From contig CAYPOD010000004.1 of NCBI GenBank assembly GCA_964412375.1, positions 62,001 to 126,000 of the forward strand: 64,000 bases of DNA. The letters are read 5' to 3'. The stretch's first letter is position 1. Each line of letters opens with the position of its first letter. This DNA comes from CADEDV01 sp964412375. GTDB taxonomy: Bacteria > Bacteroidota > Bacteroidia > Chitinophagales > Chitinophagaceae. Of the stretch, positions 49,308 to 56,258 are shown piece after piece. Below the pieces are notes generated by a model. It was not told the DNA's origin. It was given only the letters and a program-made list of their open reading frames with translations, and did not search any database. The position numbers and the translations under genes are program-made.

Positions 49308-49706
49308 ATGGGATCCAGAAAAAAAATTGCGGCTGATGCCCGTAAAGAAGAAAGGAAGTCGTACTACGGCGCCACATTGAATAACTACCCTACATCTCCC
49401 CGTAAGATGAGGCTCCTGGCAGATCTTATCCGTGGGATGGAGGTGGAAAAGGCCCTGGCCACTTTGGAATTCAGTGCAAAGCATTCATCAGAACCGATGC
49501 GTAAGCTGGTGCTCAGTGCCATCAATAACTGGAAACAGAAAAATGAAGGCGGCGATGAAAGCCAGTTGATCGTAAAAACGATTTTTGTAGATGGAGCCAG
49601 AACACTGAAAAGAATGCGTCCGGCACCGCAGGGTCGTGGTTACAGGGTTCGCAAACGCAGCAATCACGTTACGGTGATCGTAGGAACAAAAGAAACAAAT
49701 AACTAA
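49308..49706 (+). CDS. rplV: 50S ribosomal protein L22
   Basis: 132 residues. The first 20 or so residues are a basic extension before the conserved NYPTSPRKMRLLADLIRGMEV. The tunnel-lining beta hairpin contains MRPAPQGRGYRVRKRSNHVTV. Normal family length with a slightly extended N-terminus. 21 bases before rpsC. Confidence 0.97.
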   Translation: MGSRKKIAADARKEERKSYYGATLNNYPTSPRKMRLLADLIRGMEVEKALATLEFSAKHSSEPMRKLVLSAINNWKQKNEGGDESQLIVKTIFVDGARTLKRMRPAPQGRGYRVRKRSNHVTVIVGTKETNN

Positions 49707-49727
49707 ACGAATTAATAAACCAAGAAC

Positions 49728-50498
49728 ATGGGTCAAAAAGCAAATCCGATTGGTAACCGCTTAGGCATCATCCGTGGATGGGAATCTAACTGGTATGGCA
49801 GCAAAAAAGATTATGCTTCCAAACTGATCGAAGACCACAAGATCAGGACTTACCTGAATGCCCGTATCAACAAGGGTGGCATCTCCAAGATCGTAATTGA
49901 GAGAACGCTGGGTAAACTGATCATCACCATACACACTTCCAAACCGGGTATCATCATCGGTAAAGGCGGTGGTGAAGTGGATCGTATCAAAGAGGAGTTG
50001 AAAAAGCTGACCGGTAAAGAAGATGTCCAGATCAACATCCTGGAGATCCGCCGTCCCGAACTGGATGCGATGATCGTGGGAGACACGATTGCCCGCCAGA
50101 TCGAGAACCGTATCAACTTTAAAAGAGCTACTAAAATGGCGATCGCTTCAGCGCTGCGTATGGGTGCTGAAGGTATCAAGATCAAACTGAGCGGCCGTTT
50201 GGCCGGTGCGGAAATTGCCCGTAGTGAAGAATTCAAACAAGGCCGTGTGCCCCTGCATACGTTCCGCATGGATATTGATTATGCCAATGTATTTGCTCAA
50301 ACCGTATATGGCAAGATTGGTATCAAAGTATGGATTTGTAAAGGCGAAGTATTAGCAAAAAGAGACCTGAATCCCAATTTTGTGGCCGGTGGTAAAGCTG
50401 AAAGTGCTGGTGGTGAAAGAAGGGAGAGAAGAGATGATCGCCGCGATGACAGGAGAGGCGGAGACAGAAGAGGTGGCGGAAGAGACAGAAGAAATTAA
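49728..50498 (+). CDS. rpsC: 30S ribosomal protein S3, with Arg/Asp/Gly-rich tail
   Basis: 256 residues. The N-terminal part MGQKANPIGNRLGIIRGWESNWYG and the KH domain with TSKPGIIIGKGGGEVDRIKEEL are typical. The C-terminal S3 domain ends near residue 220. After it comes a tail of about 30 residues made mostly of Arg, Asp and Gly (RRDDRRDDRRGGDRRGGG), which is low-complexity and not part of the folded protein. S3 helps form the mRNA entry site. Followed by a 114-base gap with heptanucleotide repeats. Confidence 0.97.
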   Translation: MGQKANPIGNRLGIIRGWESNWYGSKKDYASKLIEDHKIRTYLNARINKGGISKIVIERTLGKLIITIHTSKPGIIIGKGGGEVDRIKEELKKLTGKEDVQINILEIRRPELDAMIVGDTIARQIENRINFKRATKMAIASALRMGAEGIKIKLSGRLAGAEIARSEEFKQGRVPLHTFRMDIDYANVFAQTVYGKIGIKVWICKGEVLAKRDLNPNFVAGGKAESAGGERRERRDDRRDDRRGGDRRGGGRDRRN

Positions 50499-50502
50499 TA
50501 AA

Positions 50503-50607
50503 AGCTACGAGCCTCGGGCCATGAGCTGCGGGTCGTAAGAATAAAAATGAAAGTTTAATTGCTATAGCGAAAAGCTCACAGCTCGAAGCTAATAGCTCAA
50601 AGCTTAA
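50503..50607 (+). repeat. Paired heptanucleotide repeat arrays, rpsC-rplP gap
   Basis: Five 7-base units of AGCTACG type (50503-50537: AGCTACG, AGCCTCG, GGCCATG, AGCTGCG, GGTCGTA), 35 bases of spacer, then five units of AGCTnnn type (50573-50607: AGCTCAC, AGCTCGA, AGCTAAT, AGCTCAA, AGCTTAA). The second array ends five bases before the rplP ATG. The arrays are roughly reverse complements of each other and could pair in RNA. Confidence 0.75.
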
Positions 50608-50612
50608 AAAAT

Positions 50613-51035
50613 ATGTTACAACCGAAAAGAACGAAGCACAGGAAGATGCAAAAGGGTCGCATGAAAGGCGATGCGAAAAGAGGCACGACCATTTCTTTTG
50701 GTTCTTATGCACTGAAAGCGCTGGACAGCCACTGGATCACCGACAGGCAGATCGAAGCAGCCCGACAGGCCCTGACCCGTGAAATGAAGAGAGAAGGTAA
50801 TGTGTGGATCCGCATTTTCCCTGACAAACCAATCACCCGCAAACCGCTTGAAGTGAGGATGGGTAAAGGTAAAGGTAACCTGGAGTTTTGGGCTGCGGTG
50901 GTAAAACCCGGCCGCATCTTATTTGAAATTGATGGGGTGAGTGAGCAGGTGGCCCGTGCATCGTTAGCACTGGCTGCAGGCAAACTGCCGATCAAAACCA
51001 AATTCATTGTACGTCGTGACCTGGTTACTGCGTAA
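50613..51035 (+). CDS. rplP: 50S ribosomal protein L16
   Basis: 140 residues. Start MLQPKRTKHRKMQKGRMKG and the conserved RIFPDKPITRKPLEVRMGKGKGN region with the later FIVRRDLV. L16 helps position tRNA in the A site. The start codon is preceded directly by the end of a heptanucleotide repeat array instead of a recognisable ribosome-binding sequence. Confidence 0.98.
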   Translation: MLQPKRTKHRKMQKGRMKGDAKRGTTISFGSYALKALDSHWITDRQIEAARQALTREMKREGNVWIRIFPDKPITRKPLEVRMGKGKGNLEFWAAVVKPGRILFEIDGVSEQVARASLALAAGKLPIKTKFIVRRDLVTA

Positions 51036-51056
51036 TAACTTATAAATCGTAAAGCG

Positions 51057-51266
51057 ATGTCAAAGAAAGCTGATTTTGTAAAAAGTATCCACGGGATGAA
51101 CGAACAGGACCTGTTAGCCCGCCTGGAAGAAGATAAGCAGCGGTTAAAAAAGCTCGAGTTTGCTCATGCTATCTCCCCGCTGGAAAATCCCATGACCATT
51201 CGTGGTCTCCGTAAGGATATTGCCCGTTTGAAAACTGAATTAAAGAACAGACAACTTAGTGCATAA
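51057..51266 (+). CDS. rpmC: 50S ribosomal protein L29
   Basis: 69 residues, two long helices (MNEQDLLARLEEDKQRLKKLEFAHAI, then RGLRKDIARLKTELKNRQL). The central FAHAISPLENPMTIRGLRKDIAR is the usual L29 core. Found near the tunnel exit. 21 bases before rpsQ. Confidence 0.96.
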   Translation: MSKKADFVKSIHGMNEQDLLARLEEDKQRLKKLEFAHAISPLENPMTIRGLRKDIARLKTELKNRQLSA

Positions 51267-51269
51267 TAA

Positions 51270-51283
51270 AGCTAAAAGCTTAA
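51270..51283 (+). repeat. Two-unit heptanucleotide repeat before rpsQ
   Basis: AGCTAAA AGCTTAA, the same unit as the 3' arrays before rplP and rplN, ending four bases before the rpsQ ATG. Probably a minimal copy of the same element. Confidence 0.6.
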
Positions 51284-51287
51284 CAAC

Positions 51288-51545
51288 ATGACCGAAAGAA
51301 ATTTAAGAAAAACAAGGATAGGTGTGGTGACCAGCAACAAGATGGCCAAGACCATCACTGTTGCCATCGAAAGAAAAGTAAAGCACCCTATCTACGGTAA
51401 GTTCCTGAAAAAAACTACCAAACTGCATGCACATGATGACAAAAATGAGTGCAGCATTGGTGATGTAGTGAAGATAATGGAGACCCGTCCGCTCAGCAAA
51501 ACAAAACGCTGGAGACTGGTGGAAGTGGTAGAAAAAGTGAAATAA
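51288..51545 (+). CDS. rpsQ: 30S ribosomal protein S17
   Basis: 85 residues with the OB-fold signatures GVVTSNKMAKTITVAIERKVKHPIYGK and GDVVKIMETRPLSKTKRWRLVEVV. It binds 16S rRNA early in assembly. Preceded by a two-unit and followed by a ten-unit heptanucleotide repeat. Confidence 0.98.
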   Translation: MTERNLRKTRIGVVTSNKMAKTITVAIERKVKHPIYGKFLKKTTKLHAHDDKNECSIGDVVKIMETRPLSKTKRWRLVEVVEKVK

Positions 51546-51548
51546 GAA

Positions 51549-51652
51549 AGCTAGGAGCTACGAGCCATGAGCTACGAGCTGCGAGATAATTAAGTAGATA
51601 ACAAAATTTAGGCGAAGAGCTCGAAGCTCGAAGCTAAAAGCTAAAAGCTAAA
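51549..51652 (+). repeat. Paired heptanucleotide repeat arrays, rpsQ-rplN gap
   Basis: Array 1 (51549-51583): AGCTAGG, AGCTACG, AGCCATG, AGCTACG, AGCTGCG. Array 2 (51618-51652): AGCTCGA twice, AGCTAAA three times. Spacer 34 bases. Array 2 ends four bases before the rplN ATG. Same layout as the rpsC-rplP gap; the arrays are partly complementary. Confidence 0.8.
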
Positions 51653-51656
51653 CAAG

Positions 51657-52025
51657 ATGATTCAGCAAGAAAGCCGGTTAAATGTTGCCGATAACAGTGG
51701 TGCCAAAGAGGTACTGTGTATCCGTGTGCTGGGCAACAGCGGACAGCGTTATGCCGGGATAGGCGATAAGATCGTTGTGACGGTAAAAGATGCACTGCCT
51801 GCCGGGGGCATCAAAAAAGGTACAGTGGCTAAAGCAGTGATTGTCCGCACCACCAATAAACTGCGTCGTAAGGACGGTTCTTACATTCGTTTTGATGACA
51901 ATGCAGTGGTGTTGCTGAACCAGTCCGATGAGCCCCGCGGCACCCGTATTTTCGGACCTGTTGCCCGGGAATTACGTGACAAGGGATATATGAAAATCGT
52001 TTCCCTGGCACCGGAGGTATTATAA
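51657..52025 (+). CDS. rplN: 50S ribosomal protein L14
   Basis: 122 residues, the standard L14 length. Start MIQQESRLNVADNSGAKEVLCIRVLG and end FGPVARELRDKGYMKIVSLAPEVL are both conserved. L14 lies at the subunit interface and contacts 16S rRNA. The region before the ATG is the heptanucleotide array. Confidence 0.98.
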   Translation: MIQQESRLNVADNSGAKEVLCIRVLGNSGQRYAGIGDKIVVTVKDALPAGGIKKGTVAKAVIVRTTNKLRRKDGSYIRFDDNAVVLLNQSDEPRGTRIFGPVARELRDKGYMKIVSLAPEVL

Positions 52026-52079
52026 CGAAACAGACAACTCAATCAATCATTCCGCAATGGCGGAGTAAAGAATAGAAAA

Positions 52080-52415
52080 ATGAAAGCAAGATTTAAACCC
52101 AAGTACAATATCCGTAAAGGAGATGCTGTGGTGGTGATCGCAGGGGATGACAAAGCTCTTGATAAACCCCGCACAGTTAAACAGGTGCTGGTGGCCGAGG
52201 GTAAAGTGATCGTGGAAGGTGTGAACATCATCACCAAACACACAAAGCCTTCTGCCCAGAATACGAAGGGTGGTATTGTAAAAAAAGAAGCCCCTATCCA
52301 TATCAGCAATGTGATGTTGTGGGATGCCAAAGCCAAAGCTCCATCTAAAGTAAAAAGGGTGAGAGAAGAAGGCAAAACTGTACGGGTGTCAAAAAAATCA
52401 GGTGAAAAGGTTTGA
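52080..52415 (+). CDS. rplX: 50S ribosomal protein L24
   Basis: 111 residues with the KOW-type segment IRKGDAVVVIAGDDKALDKPRTVKQVL and VEGVNIITKHTKPSAQNTKGGIVKKEAPIHISNVML. L24 is an early assembly initiator for the 50S subunit. 54 bases after rplN and 26 before rplE. Confidence 0.97.
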   Translation: MKARFKPKYNIRKGDAVVVIAGDDKALDKPRTVKQVLVAEGKVIVEGVNIITKHTKPSAQNTKGGIVKKEAPIHISNVMLWDAKAKAPSKVKRVREEGKTVRVSKKSGEKV

Positions 52416-52441
52416 TCCTGGCTTGTTAAAAAGAAAACTAT

Positions 52442-53020
52442 ATGAGCACAAAAACATATACTCCGAGACTGGCAGATAAGTACAAAAAAGATGTTGTACC
52501 TGCCCTGGTAAAAAAATTCGGCTACGAAACAGTAATGCAGGCTCCCAAATTGGAGAAGATCTGCCTGAACCGTGGTGTGAACGGCGCTGTTTCTGACAAA
52601 AAACTGGTGGACATCGCTATTGAAGAATTGTCAACGATCACCGGGCAGAAAGCAGTGGCTACGCAGTCTAAGAAAGATATTTCCAATTTTAAGCTGCGTA
52701 AGCACATGCCGATCGGCGCCAGGGTAACACTTCGTGGTGAAAAGATGTATGAGTTTCTTGACAGGCTCATTGCTGTAGCCCTGCCCCGTGTACGTGACTT
52801 CAAAGGTGTGAATGAAAAATCATTTGACGGCCGCGGCAATTACACGATGGGTGTGACCGAGCAGATCATCTTCCCGGAAATAGATATTGACAAAGTGAAC
52901 AAGATCACTGGCCTGGATATCACCTTTGTGACCACTGCCAACACCGATGAAGAAGCTTACGAATTGCTGAAAGAGCTGGGCATGCCTTTCCGCAATGCAG
53001 CAAAATCTAATTCAAATTAA
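52442..53020 (+). CDS. rplE: 50S ribosomal protein L5
   Basis: 192 residues. Conserved VMQAPKLEKICLNRGVNGAVSDKKLVD, SKKDISNFKLRKHMPIGARVTLRG and FPEIDIDKVNKITGLDITFVTTA. L5 binds 5S rRNA and contacts the P-site tRNA. Slightly longer at the C-terminus than the shortest homologues. 17 bases before rpsN. Confidence 0.98.
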   Translation: MSTKTYTPRLADKYKKDVVPALVKKFGYETVMQAPKLEKICLNRGVNGAVSDKKLVDIAIEELSTITGQKAVATQSKKDISNFKLRKHMPIGARVTLRGEKMYEFLDRLIAVALPRVRDFKGVNEKSFDGRGNYTMGVTEQIIFPEIDIDKVNKITGLDITFVTTANTDEEAYELLKELGMPFRNAAKSNSN

Positions 53021-53037
53021 AAAAGTAATAAACAACT

Positions 53038-53307
53038 ATGGCTAAAACATCAGTAACAGCCAGGCAAAAGAAAAGGGAAAGACTGGTTGCCCAGCATGCA
53101 GCCAAAAGGGAAGAGCTGAAAAAGGCCGGCGATTATAAAGCGCTGGATGAGCTTCCCCGCAATTCTTCCAAAGTAAGGTTGAAGAACCGTTGCCAGCTCA
53201 CCGGTCGTCCCAAAGGATATGTCCGCTACTTCGGCATCTCCAGGGTGGCATTAAGAGATATGGCGCTGAATGGCAAAATACCAGGACTGAAAAAAGCAAG
53301 CTGGTAA
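53038..53307 (+). CDS. rpsN: 30S ribosomal protein S14, long zinc-free type
   Basis: 89 residues. The core LKNRCQLTGRPKGYVRYFGISRVALRDMALNGKIPG is intact. The four-Cys zinc ribbon of the short 61-residue type is absent, so this is the C-minus long form. Its stop codon touches the first base of a dispersed palindrome. Confidence 0.97.
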   Translation: MAKTSVTARQKKRERLVAQHAAKREELKKAGDYKALDELPRNSSKVRLKNRCQLTGRPKGYVRYFGISRVALRDMALNGKIPGLKKASW

Positions 53308-53398
53308 CCCTTCGGCAGGCTAAGGGTGACAAAGCCTGCACATAATAAATTATTAAACTAAACTTTTCCAATTATTTCGTCTCGCCTCAGGCTAGACG
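53307..53398. repeat. Two dispersed palindromes between rpsN and rpsH
   Basis: ACCCTT/AAGGGT arms enclose CGGCAGGCT (53307-53327), and CGTCT/AGACG arms enclose CGCCTCAGGCT (53378-53398). The first is the CCCTTCGGCAGGCT-type extragenic repeat. The gap is 112 bases. Confidence 0.65.
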
Positions 53399-53419
53399 GG
53401 ACGTAGGAGGGCAAAAAAT

Positions 53420-53818
53420 ATGGTAACAGATCCTATAGCAGACTTCCTGACCAGAATCCGCAATGCGCAAATGGCAGGTCATCGGGTGGTGGATATTCCT
53501 GCATCTAATCTTAAAAAGCGTATGACAGAGATCCTGTACAACCAGGGTTATATCCTGAAATACAAATTTGAAGATGACAGCAAGCAGGGCATCATCAAGA
53601 TAGCTTTGAAGTATGATCCTGCTACAAAGCAGCCCGCTATTCAAAGTCTCGAAAGAGTAAGCCGTCCGGGTTTGCGTCAATATTCAAAACCGGCTGATTT
53701 CCGCCGTGTAAAAAATGGCTTAGGTGTGGCTATTCTCTCTACATCTAAAGGAGTGATGACGGATAAAGAAGCCAAAGCACAGAATGTTGGTGGAGAAGTG
53801 TTGTGCTATGTGTATTAA
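53420..53818 (+). CDS. rpsH: 30S ribosomal protein S8
   Basis: 132 residues. Start MVTDPIADFLTRIRNAQMAGH and the C-terminal LGVAILSTSKGVMTDKEAKAQNVGGEVLCYVY are signature segments. S8 is a primary 16S rRNA binder; in E. coli it represses the spc operon, and no matching site was recognised here. 92 bases precede rplF. Confidence 0.98.
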   Translation: MVTDPIADFLTRIRNAQMAGHRVVDIPASNLKKRMTEILYNQGYILKYKFEDDSKQGIIKIALKYDPATKQPAIQSLERVSRPGLRQYSKPADFRRVKNGLGVAILSTSKGVMTDKEAKAQNVGGEVLCYVY

Positions 53819-53910
53819 GAAATAGAAAGTTGTTGGATACATTAAGCTGAAACTATACTAAGCTGACCGGTCAACAACAAACAATAAATAATAAACCATA
53901 AATTGATTTT

Positions 53911-54465
53911 ATGTCCCGTATAGGTAAAAAAGCGATAACGATCCCGGAAGGAGTTACCATCACTGTAGGAAAAGATAATGTGGTGACGGTGAAAGGAAAG
54001 AAAGGGGAATTGAAACAGGCTGTCGATCGTGACATCGTTGTTGAAGTTAAAGATGGCCAGGTGACTTTTGGCCGGCCTACTGACCAGATCCGCCACCGTG
54101 CCCTGCATGGCTTGTACCGTGCCCTGATCGCTAACCTCGTCAAAGGGGTCACTGAGGGGTATGAAAGAAAACTCGAACTGATCGGTGTGGGTTTCAAAGC
54201 TGCCAACCAGGGCAACCTGCTTGACCTCGCTTTGGGTTATTCACATAATATCATTTTTGAAGTGCCCAAAGAATTGAAAGTAGCAACCGAAACGTTGAAA
54301 GGTCAGAACCCCATCATTACCCTAGAGGGTATAGACAAGCAATTGATTGGTCAGGTAGCTGCCAAACTGAGAGGTCTGCGTAAACCTGAACCATACAAAG
54401 GAAAAGGTGTCCGTTATGTGGGTGAAGTGGTTCGTAAGAAAGCAGGTAAAGCCGCAGGTAAATAA
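53911..54465 (+). CDS. rplF: 50S ribosomal protein L6
   Basis: 184 residues with two related domains. Conserved MSRIGKKAITIPEGV, LHGLYRALIANLVKGVTEGYERKLELIGVGF and KPEPYKGKGVRYVGEVVRKKAGK. L6 lies near the factor-binding site of the 50S subunit. 46 bases before rplR, a gap with a small CCCTG/CAGGG hairpin. Confidence 0.98.
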   Translation: MSRIGKKAITIPEGVTITVGKDNVVTVKGKKGELKQAVDRDIVVEVKDGQVTFGRPTDQIRHRALHGLYRALIANLVKGVTEGYERKLELIGVGFKAANQGNLLDLALGYSHNIIFEVPKELKVATETLKGQNPIITLEGIDKQLIGQVAAKLRGLRKPEPYKGKGVRYVGEVVRKKAGKAAGK

Positions 54466-54511
54466 TAAATGAAAGAATCCCTGGCAGCATCAGGGAAAAA
54501 AATAAATCAAG

Positions 54512-54874
54512 ATGAATCCAAAAGTTAAATCATTAAGAAGGCAAAATATCCGCTACCGCATCCGCAGAAAGATCGGTGAAGGCACAGCCCAGAAACCACG
54601 TCTTTCTGTATTCAGGAGCAATGCAGATATCTATGTTCAGCTGATTGATGACAGTAAGGGTCAGACACTGGCTGCAGCGTCTTCAAGAGACAAAGATATT
54701 GCTGCACAAAAAGTGACCAAGGTGGAAAAAAGTAAACTGGTTGGTGCTGCCATTGCCCGCAAGGCAACCGAGCTCGGCATCACCAATGTTACATTTGACC
54801 GTGGCGGTTACTTGTATCATGGCCGTGTGAAATCAGTGGCTGACGGAGCAAGAGAAGGCGGACTTCAATTTTAA
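54512..54874 (+). CDS. rplR: 50S ribosomal protein L18
   Basis: 120 residues. The start is basic (KVKSLRRQNIRYRIRRKI), followed by PRLSVFRSNADIYVQLIDD, VGAAIARKATELGITNVTFDRGGYLYHGRVKSVADGAREGGL. It carries 5S rRNA into the large subunit together with L5. 27 bases before rpsE. Confidence 0.98.
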   Translation: MNPKVKSLRRQNIRYRIRRKIGEGTAQKPRLSVFRSNADIYVQLIDDSKGQTLAAASSRDKDIAAQKVTKVEKSKLVGAAIARKATELGITNVTFDRGGYLYHGRVKSVADGAREGGLQF

Positions 54875-54901
54875 ACATTCAAACTTTTAATCAAAGCATA
54901 A

Positions 54902-55420
54902 ATGTCAAAGCTTAACGTAAACAGGGTAAAAGCCGGTGACCTGGAACTGAAAGACAAAGTGGTTGCCATCAATCGTGTGGTGAAAACTACCAAAGGCGGC
55001 CGTGCCTTCAGTTTCTCCGCTCTGGTGGTGGTAGGTAATGAGAACGGTGTAGTAGGCCATGGCCTGGGCAAAGCCAAAGAAGTGCAGGAAGCCATTACCA
55101 AAGGCATTGAGGATGCAAAGAAAAACCTCATCAAAGTGCCTGTAATGAAAGGAACCATACCTCACGACCAGTGGGCTAAAGAAGGTGCCGCTAAAGTATT
55201 GATCAAACCAGCTGCACACGGTACAGGTGTGATTGCCGGTGGATCAATGCGTGCCGTGCTGGAAAGCGCCGGTGTGACAGACGTTTTGGCTAAATCATTG
55301 GGATCTGCCAACCCGCACAACGTGGTAAAAGCAACTTTCAAAGCACTGGCTTTGTTGCGTGAGCCGGTACAGGTGGCCAAGACCCGTACTTTGGGTTTAA
55401 AGAAAGTATTTAACGGATAA
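54902..55420 (+). CDS. rpsE: 30S ribosomal protein S5
   Basis: 172 residues. Conserved VVKTTKGGRAFSFSALVVVGN, VGHGLGKAKEVQEAI, IKPAAHGTGVIAGGSMRAVLE and the C-terminal SANPHNVVKATFKAL. S5 shapes the decoding site and the mRNA entry. 70 bases separate it from rpmD, including an AATGACC repeat. Confidence 0.98.
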   Translation: MSKLNVNRVKAGDLELKDKVVAINRVVKTTKGGRAFSFSALVVVGNENGVVGHGLGKAKEVQEAITKGIEDAKKNLIKVPVMKGTIPHDQWAKEGAAKVLIKPAAHGTGVIAGGSMRAVLESAGVTDVLAKSLGSANPHNVVKATFKALALLREPVQVAKTRTLGLKKVFNG

Positions 55421-55440
55421 TAATACCCGTCTGCAGGTCT

Positions 55441-55490
55441 TTGGTCAATTTTTTAATGACCAATGACTCAATGACCAAATGACTATCAAT
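55441..55490 (+). repeat. AATGACC repeat before rpmD
   Basis: Four near-copies of AATGACC/AATGACT begin at 55455, 55462, 55470 and 55478 (spacing 7-8), preceded by the inverse TTGGTCAATT at 55441. The array ends about six bases before the rpmD ATG. It has the same design as the AGCT heptads but a different unit. Confidence 0.6.
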
Positions 55491-55670
55491 ATGAAAAAGA
55501 TCAAAATAACATTGGTAAAAAGCCCGATCGACAGGCCCGAAAGACAAAAGCTAACGCTGAAAGCTTTGGGTTTGAACAAGACCAATGCCACAAAAGAAGT
55601 GGAAGCAACACCCCAGGTGCTGGGGATGGTGCGTAAAGTGAATCACCTGGTGAAGGTGGAGCAGGTGTAA
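55491..55670 (+). CDS. rpmD: 50S ribosomal protein L30
   Basis: 59 residues from the ATG at 55491 (MKKIKITLVKSPIDRPERQ). An upstream in-frame ATG four codons earlier lies in the repeat and is rejected. The LTLKALGLNKTNATKEV and LGMVRKVNHLVKVE segments are conserved. 64 bases before rplO. Confidence 0.97.
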   Translation: MKKIKITLVKSPIDRPERQKLTLKALGLNKTNATKEVEATPQVLGMVRKVNHLVKVEQV

Positions 55671-55734
55671 GCGTATTTATCCTAATAATTAAAAAGCGAG
55701 GGGTGATTCCCCGTTAAGTCAAAAATCAAAAAAG

Positions 55735-56184
55735 ATGAAATTACACGAATTAAGACCAGCCAAAGGAGCAACACACAAAGAAAAAAGAATTGGCCGTGGT
55801 GATGGTTCCGGTCATGGTGGCACTTCCACAAAAGGTACAAAAGGTGCACAAAGCCGCGCCGGTTTCAAGAATAAAATGGCACATGAAGGTGGCCAGATGC
55901 CCATTCAGCGCCGTATCCCGAAACGTGGGTTCAAAAATCCTCATCGTGTTGAATACAAAGTATTCAATATCGGGCAAGCGGAACAACTGGCTGAAAGATA
56001 TGGTATCACCGAGTTTTCCCTGGAAAACCTTTATATCAACAACCTGGTAAGCCAGACAGATAAAGTGAAGATACTGGGCAACGGTGAGTTGAAAAGCAAA
56101 CTGAATTTCAAAGTGAATGCTGTCAGCGAAAAGGCTAAATCAGCAATCGAAGCTGCCGGCGGGACGGTTGAAATAGTAAAGTAA
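55735..56184 (+). CDS. rplO: 50S ribosomal protein L15
   Basis: 149 residues. Gly-rich basic start ATHKEKRIGRGDGSGHGGTSTKGTKGAQSR, then GGQMPIQRRIPKRGFKN and the folded C-terminal domain. A late assembly protein of the 50S core. 74 bases before secY, with a hairpin between. Confidence 0.97.
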   Translation: MKLHELRPAKGATHKEKRIGRGDGSGHGGTSTKGTKGAQSRAGFKNKMAHEGGQMPIQRRIPKRGFKNPHRVEYKVFNIGQAEQLAERYGITEFSLENLYINNLVSQTDKVKILGNGELKSKLNFKVNAVSEKAKSAIEAAGGTVEIVK

Positions 56185-56200
56185 TTTCACTAAATTGCAT

Positions 56201-56231
56201 CGACGCATTTCAGATGCGTCGTTTATGTTTT
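56201..56231 (+). terminator. Possible attenuating hairpin between rplO and secY
   Basis: Perfect 8-bp stem CGACGCAT/ATGCGTCG with loop TTCAG, followed by TTTATGTTTT. The broken U run suggests partial termination, which would lower secY expression relative to the ribosomal genes upstream. Confidence 0.4.
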
Positions 56232-56258
56232 AAGGGCTCATAAATCTTTTTTACTTCC

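Noticed and set aside
50503..51652. Heptad arrays considered as a CRISPR array
   Set aside because: The units are 7 bases long without unique spacers, and there are no cas genes.
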